Source: Gammaproteobacteria bacterium
Lineage (GTDB): Bacteria; Pseudomonadota; Gammaproteobacteria; Steroidobacterales; GCA-2729495
Reading direction: 5' to 3'
Assembly: GCA_020851975.1 (NCBI GenBank)
Contig: JADZBS010000003.1
Coordinates: 87,940 to 151,939 of the forward strand
DNA: 64,000 bases
Shown: in pieces, positions 7,754 to 18,450 of the stretch
Numbering within the stretch: the stretch's first letter is position 1
How the letters are laid out: every line of letters begins with the position of its first letter
The notes under the pieces: generated by a model
Seen by the model: only the letters and a program-made list of their open reading frames with translations
Databases searched by the model: none
Told to the model about the DNA's origin: nothing
Translations under genes and position numbers: made by a program

Positions 7754-8470
7754 TCAGCGCACGCGGCGGCGATAGCGCAGCGCCGCAACCGCCGCGGTAG
7801 CGAGCAGCCAGCCGGCAGCCGGCGCCGGAACCGCGGCAAACGACGCCTGGTTGAAAACGACGTTGCCCTGGACCTGGCCAGTCGCGCCCGTGAAGTTGAA
7901 CGTGCCGAACGCCATGTTGTTGTTCAGTGAAACATTGCCCTGCAACCCGGCGATGACATCGAGCGCATCACCCGAGAACGGATTGCCGGTGAGGTTCAGG
8001 GTAGCGCCCGCCGAGAGGCGGTCGGTCGCGTTCCCGCCATCGACGCCGAAGATGACCTGATCGAAACCGAAATAGTCATCCCGGATTTCGACGACCTGGC
8101 TGAAGTTGAACAGGAACGTGGCCGGAATGCTGAACACGTTGCCGTTGATGGTCGCACTGCCGGTGATGAAGCCCGGTGCCCCGATCGCACCATAGTAGCC
8201 GTCGGCGGGGTCGGCCGGAAAACCGTCCGCAGCCGTGTTCGAGGTATCGATCAGGAGCGACAGGTTCAGCACCTGGCTGTTGCACGCGTTGCCGCCGCTG
8301 AGCCCCGTGCCGCAGGGATCGCCGCTGCCGACGAAGGTGTTGTCGGTGCCGCCGGTCAGGTTCAACTGCACGATCGCCGCTTCGACGGTCACGCCGATGA
8401 ACAGGCTGATGGCGCCGGCGATGACGGCGTTGCGGCACGCGCTCGAGGGATGCAGTTCCGTGGTGCTCAT
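7754..8470 (-). CDS. VPLPA/PEP-CTERM-type exported protein
   Basis: A 238-residue exported protein. The N-terminal segment (about 14-32, AVIAGAISLFIGVTVEAA) acts as a signal peptide. The body is rich in Asn, Gly, Thr and Ser with beta-strand character. The end is a sorting tail: a VPAP motif, a hydrophobic helix (GWLLATAAVAAL) and RYRRRVR. Such tails are recognised by exosortase/rhombosortase-like systems, which are not in this window. The ribosome site is GGGAGAACAAC. The gene is divergent from a second protein of the same sorting class. The ligand or role of the body is unknown. Confidence 0.75.
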   Translation of the reverse strand: MSTTELHPSSACRNAVIAGAISLFIGVTVEAAIVQLNLTGGTDNTFVGSGDPCGTGLSGGNACNSQVLNLSLLIDTSNTAADGFPADPADGYYGAIGAPGFITGSATINGNVFSIPATFLFNFSQVVEIRDDYFGFDQVIFGVDGGNATDRLSAGATLNLTGNPFSGDALDVIAGLQGNVSLNNNMAFGTFNFTGATGQVQGNVVFNQASFAAVPAPAAGWLLATAAVAALRYRRRVR

Positions 8471-8597
8471 TGTTGTTCTCCCGGACTACGGGGATAGGAC
8501 ACCACAAGTCGCGCCGCAGGGCAATAACATTCTTTGGGTCGGCGTGCTGCAGACTCCCCAGGACGGCAGGATTATGTGAAAAGCCCTGAGATCGCCG

Positions 8598-8625
8598 TTG
8601 ACCGGCTGCCCGACAGGCGTAGACT
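8598..8625 (+). promoter_or_regulatory. sigma-70-type promoter for the second VPLPA-CTERM gene
   Basis: TTGACC (8598-8603) and TAGACT (8620-8625) are spaced by 16 bp. The predicted leader is about 25 nt and contains the GGAGA ribosome site. Confidence 0.5.
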
Positions 8626-8656
8626 CAGCATCTGCGACAGCGGCTGGAGAACAACG

Positions 8657-9358
8657 ATGAACAGGCTCGCTCGCGCTTCACTCGCCTTCGGTGGCACGGC
8701 ATTGCTGGTGCTGGTCGTCCCGGCCCGTGCGGAGATCTACAACGGCGTCGACTTTCCGCAGGGCGCCGCATCCTTCGCCGATTCGGTGGTGAGCTTCAGT
8801 CCGGGGCCCGGTCCCGGTTCGGCGTTCCTCGATCCCGCCCAGTCGCTCGGCATCCCCGACGTGACGCTCACGTCCGGCCTCGCCTGCTTTCAGGTGCCGA
8901 CGCCGCAGAACTGCAAGTTCACCTCGCTCGGTGACGGCGGCAGCCTCGTCCTGCGGTTCATGGACAACGTGCTCACCGGCAGCAGCCTCAATGGCCTAGC
9001 CGACGGCTTCAACGACCTCTGGGTCGTCGAGGTCGGCGTCGCCGAGTCGACCAACGTGGAAATCAGCACGGACGGGTCGAGCTGGACCGACGTCGGCGAC
9101 ATCGTCGCGGGCGGCGGCGGTTCAGTCGGCGTCTTCACCTACGGCTTCGATATCGACGCCTTCGGCTTCGACGTGAACGATGCCTTCACCTACGTGCGCC
9201 TGACCGACGTGCTGACCGATCCGGACACCAGCCCGCAGGGTGCCGACATCGACGCGGTGGGCGCCATCCAGACCGTGATCCCGCTGCCGGCCGGCGCCTG
9301 GCTCCTGCCCGCCGGGCTGGTCCTCGCCCGCTGGGTGCGCCGCCGCCCCCGCTGCTGA
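8657..9358 (+). CDS. VPLPA-CTERM sorting domain protein
   Basis: A 233-residue exported protein. The signal peptide is residues 1-25 (LAFGGTALLVLVVPARA). The acidic beta-sandwich body is rich in Gly, Asp and Ser, with segments such as LWVVEVGVAESTNVEISTDGSSW resembling discoidin/cell-surface modules. The C-terminus is a clear sorting signal: IPLPAGAWLLPAG, a hydrophobic stretch and an Arg cluster. ATG 8657 is chosen because it begins the signal peptide and follows TGGAGA. Two Cys (in LACFQVPTPQNC) may form a disulfide. No exosortase gene is nearby. Confidence 0.8.
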   Translation: MNRLARASLAFGGTALLVLVVPARAEIYNGVDFPQGAASFADSVVSFSPGPGPGSAFLDPAQSLGIPDVTLTSGLACFQVPTPQNCKFTSLGDGGSLVLRFMDNVLTGSSLNGLADGFNDLWVVEVGVAESTNVEISTDGSSWTDVGDIVAGGGGSVGVFTYGFDIDAFGFDVNDAFTYVRLTDVLTDPDTSPQGADIDAVGAIQTVIPLPAGAWLLPAGLVLARWVRRRPRC

Positions 9359-9728
9359 CGACCGCGCCAGCACTTCCTTCGCACTGACCCTGCCGACCAC
9401 CCCGTCATGCACGGGGGCGGTTGGTCTGCGCCCGATGCCATCCACTCCGGTCGCCCCGCGCCTGCCCCGGGGATGGTGGATTGATCGGCCCGGGGGTACA
9501 CTGCTGCACTGGGAGGATGTAAATCCACCTGGTGGGGGCCCGAGGTCACCAAACTCAACCGCCCGCTGGCGCCTGCCGGCCACGGGAGGGCGATACCGCG
9601 GATCCTTTCCGACCGGCTACGAGACAGAGCGACAGAAGCGAAATCGGCTCCTAACCGAACTGACAGCAGCTTGCGGCCACTCCGTCGTATACGAGCCATT
9701 CGATTGATCTGAGAGACCAGGAGCACAG
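9359..9728 (+). other. 370-bp gene-free stretch upstream of the RRM gene
   Basis: No supported coding frame; the 90-codon frame at 9435-9707 has no coding look. It holds an inverted repeat with 8-bp arms (GGTGGATT 9475-9482, AATCCACC 9522-9529) and a following CCACC-T-GGTGG palindrome (9525-9535). The last 60 bp are less GC-rich than the surroundings. A long structured leader for the RNA-binding protein gene is possible. I cannot name a convincing promoter. Confidence 0.4.
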
Positions 9729-10097
9729 ATGGAATCTAAGTTGTACGTTGGTAACTTGTCGTACTCCACGACGGAGGAAGACCTGCGCCAACTGTTTGCA
9801 CAGGCCGGAAACGTGAAGTCCGTGTCGGTCATCAAGGACCGCGACACGGGCCGCTCGAAGGGCTTCGCCTTCGTCGAGATGGGCAGCGACGAAGACGCCC
9901 AGAAGGCGATCAGCCAGCTCAACGGGCAGTCGTTTCAGGACCGTTCGCTGAAGATCAACGTTGCGCGTCCGCGCGAGGACCGTCCTCGTGGCGGCGGCGG
10001 CTTCGGCGGCCCACGTGGCGGCGGTGGCGGCTTCGGCGGCCCGCGTGGTGGCGGCGGCGGCGGTGGCGACCGCGGCGGTCGCGGACGCTCCTGGTAG
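9729..10097 (+). CDS. glycine-rich RRM RNA-binding protein
   Basis: A 122-residue single-stranded RNA-binding protein of the bacterial/cyanobacterial Rbp type. One RRM spans residues 3-80, with RNP2 LYVGNL (5-10) and RNP1 KGFAFVEM (44-51). A tail of Gly/Arg/Phe repeats (FGGPRGGGGG twice, then GGG-D-RGG) extends to the end. The tail resembles RGG boxes and is likely disordered. The ribosome site AGGAG lies 5 nt before the ATG. Relatives are often cold-induced RNA chaperones; that role is inferred. A strong terminator follows. Confidence 0.9.
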   Translation: MESKLYVGNLSYSTTEEDLRQLFAQAGNVKSVSVIKDRDTGRSKGFAFVEMGSDEDAQKAISQLNGQSFQDRSLKINVARPREDRPRGGGGFGGPRGGGGGFGGPRGGGGGGGDRGGRGRSW

Positions 10098-10137
10098 GCT
10101 TCTTCCCCGGCCAGCCGGGGAACGCCTCCTGACTCTG

Positions 10138-10179
10138 CGGCCAGGCGCCTCGTGAAGACGGGGTGCCTGGCCGTTTTTT
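10138..10179 (+). terminator. intrinsic terminator after the RRM gene
   Basis: Stem arms CGGCCAGGC (10138-10146) and GCCTGGCCG (10165-10173) pair perfectly and are followed by six T residues (10174-10179). A second small hairpin, CCCCGG-ccag-CCGGGG, lies upstream at about 10105-10120. Confidence 0.9.
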
Positions 10180-10203
10180 GTCGGCAACGAGGCGGGGCGG
10201 CTC

Positions 10204-13194
10204 TCAGTGCGCCCCGGCAAGACCGAGTTCGGCGCTGATCCAGGCGCCGTCGCGAACCGTCACCTGGCGTGAATCACCGCTCTTCACGCGCCCGATGGGA
10301 ACCTGCCCCACCGTCGTGAGCGCCGTGGCAATGGCCTCGGCACGCGCCGTGCCGAGAGCCGCGAGCTCCTCGCCGGTCACGACCTGGGCAGCAGCGAGAT
10401 CCGCGCGCAGCCGGTCGAGGTAGGCGAGTTCATCGAGGCGTGGACGGCCCTGCGGGTCGTCGGCCGGCGGGGCCTGGAAACCCGCCTGCAGCTCGCCGAG
10501 GTCGCGGTCCGGGAAGGTCGTTTCGTACAGCGACTCGATCGCCCGGCGTGTGCGCTTCTCCAGGCCACGTCCTGATTCCGGGGCGCCTGACGCAGCGAGA
10601 TCCTGGTCGATCAGCGCCTGGGCCTTCGCGGTGCGCAGCACGGCGGCGTCGGCCTGTGGGTCGAACGCTGCGGGCACCTCGACCACGAGCTCGGGACGAC
10701 GTGCCAGCGCCTCGGCGACGCGCAGCAGTTTCTCCTGCTCCGGCGGCAGCAGGTCGGCCCGGCCCGGCGGGAAGTCGATGCGGCCGAGGTCCTCCGATTC
10801 CATGCCGAGCAGGCTGCCGAGCAGGCGGAACGGAGCGGTGGCCACGCGCGTGACGAGGTTGATGAAAGCCTTCCAGAGCACGCTGCCGATGCCGAACTGC
10901 GGGTCATCGAGACTGCCCGAGACCGGCATGTCGACGTCGATGCGCCCGTTGGCGTCCTTGAGCAGCGCCACGGCCAGGCCGAGCGGCAGGTCGACGGCAT
11001 CCGGGTGCGGGACCTTTTCGCCGAGTTCCAGCTCATCGATGACGATCTTGTTGGTCCCGACCATCTGCCGGTCCGCAAGCTGGTAGCGCAGGTCCAGGTT
11101 GATGCGCCCGCGCGCGATCTTGCGGCCCGCGAACTTCACCGTGTACGGCGAGAGCGGTGCCATCTCGATGTTGCGGAAGAGGACCGTGACGTCGGCGAGG
11201 TCCGTCGGCGAACTGATGCGCACCTCACCGCCGACCTGCGCCAATCCGTACCGGTCGACCCGGCCCTCGAACGCCAGGCGCGACGGCGCCGTGCTACGGG
11301 TATCGATGGTGGTGACCTCGCCCTTCAGGTCCTCGACCCGCGCGGCGAACGGCAGTGGCAGGCTCAGGTCCGTGAAGTCCACCTCGCCGTTGCGCACGCG
11401 CACGGTACCGACCCGGGCGCGGAAGGGCTCGCCTGCCGGTGCCGGCGTCGCCGGCGGCGTGGCCTCGGCGGCGCCTGCCGCTGCCGGTGGCGCCTCGACG
11501 AAGAGATCACCGATGTTGGTCGACTGGTCGCGGGCGATGTAGATCCGCCCGAACGGCCGTTCCAGGCGCACGCGCGTGACGCGCGCGCGATTGCCGTCGA
11601 GCTGGAACTCGAGGTCGTCGAGCGCGAGTTCGCGCCAGGCGAGCAGCCGCTCCCGCTTGATCATGTCCTCGGTATCGAGATCGCGCACCCGCAGGTCGCC
11701 CTCGAAGGCGAGCGACTCGCCGGTACCCGAGGCGAGATGCCCGTCGAGCGCGAGCGTGCCGCCACGGATCGCAATGCGCGCGATGTCGCTCACGTAGGGC
11801 TGCGCCTGGGCGAGTGCGATTCCTTCGGCCTTCAGCTCCCCGTCGAGGCTGAACTCCGGCAGCAGCGCCACCGTGCCGGCGAGCCGGATGTCACCACCGG
11901 CACCGAGGCGCGCCGCAGCTTCGAGTGGCAGGCGTGCGCCCGGTTCGGTCGTGACTTCGCGCAACGCCACGTCGAGGTCGGCGACCGTCAACTGGACCGG
12001 CTGCGGTCGGGCAGCATCGGTCAGCTCGAGCGCTGCATCGGCCAGCGACACCTCGCCGATGCGCACCGCCCAGTCGGATCCGGATGCCGGGGCGACCGGC
12101 GCGATGTCAGCGGGCGCCGCAGGCGGTGTGCCGGCCGCAGCCTCGGCCGGCGCGAGAAGGTCCTCGAGATCGATGCGCCCGCCCGCACCGAGGCGGGCGC
12201 GCAATATCAGGCCACCGAGGGTGACGGCCTGCGCGCTGACCTCGTTCGCTGGCCAGCGCAGCGCGCCCCCGGCGATGCGCAACTCCGACCAGCCGAGAAA
12301 TTCGCCGGCCGAAGGCGCACTCAGGCGCACGTCGCGAAACGCGGCGGTGAGGTCACTGATCCCGGCCTCGACGCCGCCGTCCGGCGTACCCCGCAGGTCG
12401 AAGCGCAAGCCGATGTCGGTAGTACCACCGGCGAGATCGAACTGGAACTGGTCGCGAAGGTAGCGGTGCAGCAGGCCGAGGAAGGGTCCCTGGACGCCGA
12501 TCTCGCCGGATGCCCGCAGCGGGTTGATCACCAGGTCGCCGGCGACCGTGATGCGCGTGCCCGACTCCAGCGTGATGGCGAGCTGATGCCTGCCGGTGGC
12601 GTCCGGCAGCGTGCTGATCTCGTCGAGCGCCACGTCGAAGGGCCCAACCCGCGTGTGGAATACGTCGGCCGGCAACGCGTCCGTGAAATCGAGCGCACCG
12701 CGGGAAAGGCGCAGCGCCCGCACGACGAGGCGCGGCGGTGCGTCGGGCGCCTCTGCAGCCGGTGCCGGCCCGGAGGGCACGAGGTGCAGCAGGTTGATGG
12801 CGCCATCGCGGCCGCGCATGACGTTCAGGTAGGGTGCATCGAGCCGCAGTTCGGCCAGCGTGAGGGCACGGCCGACGATGCTCGCGCCGGCGGCGAGGTC
12901 GACGTACAGCTCGTCGAGCCCGGCGAGCAGGCTGCCGTCGGTGTCCTTGAGCCGCAGGCCCGTGAGGCGCAACGTGAACGCGAAGGGATCGACCTCGACG
13001 GCAGCGACGCTGGCCTCGCGGCCGAGCGTCTCGCGCGCGATCTTCGGCAGTTCGCGTGCAATGAGCCATGGCGCCAGCACGTAGCCCGCCAGCGCGTAGA
13101 GGACCAGGCCGAGCAGCCCTGCGAGTGGCCAGCGCCAGCGCCGCAGGAAACCCCGCACCGGACCGGGCTCGTTCACTGCGGCAGGGTTGGCCAT
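10204..13194 (-). CDS. large DUF748 (AsmA-like) envelope protein
   Basis: A 996-residue protein with one N-terminal membrane helix (about 23-43, PLAGLLGLVLYALAGYVL) anchoring a long periplasmic part. The repeated beta-rich segments (e.g. VEVDPFAFTLRLTGLRLKD and FRDVRLSAPSAGEFLGWSEL) are typical of DUF748/AsmA-type proteins, now thought to form long lipid-conducting grooves across the periplasm. Pro/Ala linkers occur near residues 143, 360 and 575. The C-terminal part (about 790-990) has the family's IDFPPGRADLLPPEQEKLL segment and a helical end. It is transcribed alone toward the RRM gene, and its start is 20 bp past the ABM gene stop's neighbourhood. Exact role unknown. Confidence 0.85.
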   Translation of the reverse strand: MANPAAVNEPGPVRGFLRRWRWPLAGLLGLVLYALAGYVLAPWLIARELPKIARETLGREASVAAVEVDPFAFTLRLTGLRLKDTDGSLLAGLDELYVDLAAGASIVGRALTLAELRLDAPYLNVMRGRDGAINLLHLVPSGPAPAAEAPDAPPRLVVRALRLSRGALDFTDALPADVFHTRVGPFDVALDEISTLPDATGRHQLAITLESGTRITVAGDLVINPLRASGEIGVQGPFLGLLHRYLRDQFQFDLAGGTTDIGLRFDLRGTPDGGVEAGISDLTAAFRDVRLSAPSAGEFLGWSELRIAGGALRWPANEVSAQAVTLGGLILRARLGAGGRIDLEDLLAPAEAAAGTPPAAPADIAPVAPASGSDWAVRIGEVSLADAALELTDAARPQPVQLTVADLDVALREVTTEPGARLPLEAAARLGAGGDIRLAGTVALLPEFSLDGELKAEGIALAQAQPYVSDIARIAIRGGTLALDGHLASGTGESLAFEGDLRVRDLDTEDMIKRERLLAWRELALDDLEFQLDGNRARVTRVRLERPFGRIYIARDQSTNIGDLFVEAPPAAAGAAEATPPATPAPAGEPFRARVGTVRVRNGEVDFTDLSLPLPFAARVEDLKGEVTTIDTRSTAPSRLAFEGRVDRYGLAQVGGEVRISSPTDLADVTVLFRNIEMAPLSPYTVKFAGRKIARGRINLDLRYQLADRQMVGTNKIVIDELELGEKVPHPDAVDLPLGLAVALLKDANGRIDVDMPVSGSLDDPQFGIGSVLWKAFINLVTRVATAPFRLLGSLLGMESEDLGRIDFPPGRADLLPPEQEKLLRVAEALARRPELVVEVPAAFDPQADAAVLRTAKAQALIDQDLAASGAPESGRGLEKRTRRAIESLYETTFPDRDLGELQAGFQAPPADDPQGRPRLDELAYLDRLRADLAAAQVVTGEELAALGTARAEAIATALTTVGQVPIGRVKSGDSRQVTVRDGAWISAELGLAGAH

Positions 13195-13214
13195 CGATCG
13201 GGCCGCGCGCCGCC

Positions 13215-13580
13215 TCAGGCCGGCGTCACGTCCTCGTAGAACTCGTGGCTGTGTTCGGGCAACAGGTGGGGAAACAGGTCACGGGCGCGGTTGGCGGTAG
13301 CGCTGCTGCGCGCAAAGCCGAGACGCTCGTCGACGCTGTCCCACTCCTCGACGATGATGAAGTGCGTGCCCTTGACCTCCGGGGCCGGATGACGCGCGAG
13401 TTCCTCGGCCGTGACGAACTTCCGGATGGCCTGGACCATGGTGCCGGTGCGGGCCTGCAGGATGCGACGCCCGCGAAATCCCCTGGCTGCCTGCAGCAGC
13501 GACTCCTGTTCCTGATAGAAGCGTGCGACGTCGTTCTCGTGACCGGGCTTGGCCCAGACCGTGGCGATGTAGGGGATCAT
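13215..13580 (-). CDS. antibiotic biosynthesis monooxygenase (ABM) domain protein
   Basis: A 121-residue ferredoxin-like alpha/beta protein of the ABM superfamily (PF03992): MIPYIATVWAKPGHENDV at the start, GFRGRRILQARTG and the strand FIIVEEWDSVDERLGF. Family members are small oxygenases or heme-degrading or putative quinol-related enzymes; the substrate here is unknown. I prefer ATG 13580 because GGAG lies 8 nt upstream of it; the ATG at 13592 lacks a ribosome site. A TATACT-like -10 box for this strand is at 13629-13634. Probably co-transcribed with the DUF748 gene 20 bp downstream. Confidence 0.8.
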   Translation of the reverse strand: MIPYIATVWAKPGHENDVARFYQEQESLLQAARGFRGRRILQARTGTMVQAIRKFVTAEELARHPAPEVKGTHFIIVEEWDSVDERLGFARSSATANRARDLFPHLLPEHSHEFYEDVTPA

Positions 13581-13670
13581 GGCGAGCTCCATCGTTGTCG
13601 TTGTTCGCCGCGCCGGCGACCACCGGCGAGTATAAACGAAGGGGTGACGACGGCTGCACGAACCATCGCA

Positions 13671-13700
13671 TTGCCGCTGGCGGCGCATCCGGACCATAAT
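13671..13700 (+). promoter_or_regulatory. sigma-70-type promoter for glgP-glgX
   Basis: TTGCCG (13671-13676) and CATAAT (13695-13700) with an 18-bp spacer, giving a leader of about 40 nt to the ATG at 13746. It sits in the 165-bp gap divergent from the ABM gene. Confidence 0.4.
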
Positions 13701-13745
13701 TCGCGCCGTCCCCCCCGAACGCAGCATGCAACAGGCCCCCGATCC

Positions 13746-16364
13746 ATGGCTGGCCAGGAATTCACCCTTCAGGTAAGCGCCCGCCTGCCGGCCAGGATTG
13801 GGCGGTTGACGGATCTCGCCGGCAACCTCTGGTTCAGCTGGCACCGGCCGACCCGCCAGTTGTTCGCCCTGCTCGACCGCGATCTGTGGTGGCGAGTCGG
13901 CCGCAATCCGAAGGTCTTCCTGCGCTGCGTCGACCAGGCCGTGCTCGACGTGGCCGCCGAGAACGAGACCTTCCTCGCCTCCTACCGGCGCGTCCTGGCG
14001 GAATTCGACGCCTACCGCGACCAGCAGCCGACGCGCTATGTACCGGCCGGCATCGGTGACGACGACCTGATTGCCTACTTCTGTGCCGAGTACGGCTTCC
14101 ACGACAGTGCGCCGCTGTATTCGGGCGGCCTCGGCATCCTCGCCGGCGACCACTGCAAGACGGCCAGCGACCTGCGCCTGCCCTTCGTCGCCGTCGGTCT
14201 GCTCTACCGCCAGGGTTACTTCGCGCAGCGCATCGACGAGGCCGGCCGCCAGGTCGCCGAATACCGCCACACGCCGGCGGAGAACCTGCCGGTGGTCCCG
14301 GCGCGCGACGCACACGGCGAGGAGATCACCGTGCAGGTCGCGCTGGCCGGCCAGGCGGTCACGGTCAAGGTCTGGCGCGCGGACGTCGGCCGCATCCCCG
14401 TCATGCTGCTCGACACGGACGTGCGCGGCAACACCGAGGAACAGCGGCGCGTCACGCAGGTGCTCTACGGCGGCGACCAGTCGATGCGCATCAAGCAGGA
14501 GATCGTGCTCGGCATCGGCGGCGTACGGGCGCTGCGGGCGGCTGGTCTTGCGCCGACCGTCTGGCACATCAACGAGGGGCATCCGGCATTCCTGATCGTG
14601 GAGCGGGCGCGCGAGCTGACCCGGGAAGGCCTGCCGTTCGCGGCCGCGCTCGAGGCCGTAGCCGCCTGCACGGTATTCACCACGCACACGCCCGTCGCCG
14701 CCGGGCACGATGTGTTCCCGCCGGAACTCGTGCTCGCGCACTTTGGCGAGCACATCCGCGACCTCGGTCTCGGCGACGAGGCGTTCCTCGCGCTGGGCCA
14801 GTCCGGCAACGGCGACGGACGCTTCAACATGACACGGCTCGCCGTGAACGGTGCGCGCTCGATCAACGGAGTCAGCCGGATCCATGGCGGCGTCTCGGCC
14901 GAAGTACTGGCTGGCGCCTGGCCGGACGTGCCGCCGCAGGAAAACCCGGTCGGCTACGTGACCAACGGCGTGCACGTGCCCACCTTCATGCGCGAGGAAT
15001 GGTCCGACCTGCTCGACCAGACCCTCGGCGCCGCCTGGCGCTTCGAGCTGATGGACCGGTCGCTGATCGACGGGGTCATGGGCGTGCCGGACGGCCGCTT
15101 CTGGTACGTCAAGCAGCGCGTGAAGAGCGAGATGCTGAACGCCCTGCAGAGCCGCATCGGACGCCAGCACTCGCGCAATCGCGTCAGCGGCGCCCACATC
15201 CAGCGCCTGCTGAAGTACGTGGATCCGGAAAACCCCGATGTCCTCACCATCGGCTTCGCGCGGCGCTTCGCCACCTACAAGCGCGCGACCCTGCTGTTCA
15301 CGGACCTCGGCTGGCTGCAGGAGATCGTCGACCACGACGAACGTCCGGTGGTGTTCGTCTTCGCCGGCAAGGCCCATCCGGCCGACGCGCCCGGCCAGCA
15401 CCTCATGCAGGAGGTGCACCGCGTGGCCAACCTGCCGCAGTTCTTCGGCAAGATCCTGCTGGTCGAAGGCTACGACATGGATCTCGCCAACCTGCTGACC
15501 TCGGGCGTCGACATCTGGCTCAACAACCCGATCTACCCGATGGAGGCGAGCGGCACCTCGGGAATGAAGGCTGCGATCAACGGCACCGTCAACCTGAGCG
15601 TGCTCGACGGCTGGTGGGCCGAGGGCTACGAGGGTGACAACGGCTGGGCGATCCCGCCGGCCGTCAACGACGGCGACGACGGCGAACGCGACCGGCAGGA
15701 CGCACGTACCCTGTACGAGATCCTCCAGGACGACGTCATCCCGCTGTATTACAGGCGCGACGAGAAGCTCGGCTATTCCCCCGGCTGGGTCGAGTTGTGC
15801 AAGCGCTCGATGGCCTCGATCCTGCCGCATTTCAACAGCCACCGGTTGCTGCACGACTACGCCTGCAACTACTACGGTCCGGCAGCCGTCCAGGGGCGGC
15901 GGGTGAGCGCACGCCACTTCGCCGCGGCGCGCGAACTAGCCGTCTGGAAGGCGCGCGTGCACAGTGCCTGGAGCGGCGTGGCCCTGCGCCTGGTGCGGCC
16001 GGTCGCCGACCACGTGGGCTTCGATGGCCGCCTGCAACTGGAGGTTGCCGTGCGCCTCCATGGCCTCGCCGCCCGTGACGTCCGCGTCGAGTGCGTGATC
16101 CACCGCGACCTGTGCTCGGAGGTCACGGTGCCCGTGAAGCAGTATTCGGCCCATGGCCGCTCCACCGACGGGGTACGCCACGTCGGCACCGAGACCCGCT
16201 TCGTGGCGCCGTTCCAGCCATTGGCAGAACACGGCGAGGAAGTCGTCTACCGCCTCGACCTCGAGCCACCCTGGTGCGGCGGCCTGCGCTACGAGATCCG
16301 CGCGCTGCCCCAGCATGCCAACCTCACCCACCCTTACGAGGCCGGCCTGATGCGCTGGCTGTGA
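13746..16364 (+). CDS. glgP: alpha-glucan (glycogen) phosphorylase
   Basis: Releases glucose-1-phosphate from non-reducing ends of glycogen using a pyridoxal phosphate cofactor. At 872 residues with an N-terminal DUF3417 module (about 10-110, RIGRLTDLAGNLWFSWHRPT) it belongs to the TIGR02094 type rather than the MalP/E. coli GlgP type. Other hallmarks are GGLGILAGDHCKTASDLRLP (sugar site), INEGHPAF, the KRATLLF segment and the PLP site EASGTSGMKAAINGT with Lys608. ATG 13746 gives the expected N-terminus; an out-of-frame ATG lies at 13726. The stop is 1 bp before the glgX ATG, so the two are coupled. Confidence 0.93.
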   Translation: MAGQEFTLQVSARLPARIGRLTDLAGNLWFSWHRPTRQLFALLDRDLWWRVGRNPKVFLRCVDQAVLDVAAENETFLASYRRVLAEFDAYRDQQPTRYVPAGIGDDDLIAYFCAEYGFHDSAPLYSGGLGILAGDHCKTASDLRLPFVAVGLLYRQGYFAQRIDEAGRQVAEYRHTPAENLPVVPARDAHGEEITVQVALAGQAVTVKVWRADVGRIPVMLLDTDVRGNTEEQRRVTQVLYGGDQSMRIKQEIVLGIGGVRALRAAGLAPTVWHINEGHPAFLIVERARELTREGLPFAAALEAVAACTVFTTHTPVAAGHDVFPPELVLAHFGEHIRDLGLGDEAFLALGQSGNGDGRFNMTRLAVNGARSINGVSRIHGGVSAEVLAGAWPDVPPQENPVGYVTNGVHVPTFMREEWSDLLDQTLGAAWRFELMDRSLIDGVMGVPDGRFWYVKQRVKSEMLNALQSRIGRQHSRNRVSGAHIQRLLKYVDPENPDVLTIGFARRFATYKRATLLFTDLGWLQEIVDHDERPVVFVFAGKAHPADAPGQHLMQEVHRVANLPQFFGKILLVEGYDMDLANLLTSGVDIWLNNPIYPMEASGTSGMKAAINGTVNLSVLDGWWAEGYEGDNGWAIPPAVNDGDDGERDRQDARTLYEILQDDVIPLYYRRDEKLGYSPGWVELCKRSMASILPHFNSHRLLHDYACNYYGPAAVQGRRVSARHFAAARELAVWKARVHSAWSGVALRLVRPVADHVGFDGRLQLEVAVRLHGLAARDVRVECVIHRDLCSEVTVPVKQYSAHGRSTDGVRHVGTETRFVAPFQPLAEHGEEVVYRLDLEPPWCGGLRYEIRALPQHANLTHPYEAGLMRWL

Positions 16365-16365
16365 C

Positions 16366-18450
<2,085 letters not shown>

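Noticed and set aside
9435..9707. 90-codon frame before the RRM gene
   Set aside because: No ribosome site, no recognisable domain, and it overlaps inverted repeats; treated as leader sequence.
9990..10090. Tandem DNA repeat in the RRM gene
   Set aside because: GGC/GGT codon runs encode the Gly-rich tail; ordinary low-complexity coding DNA.
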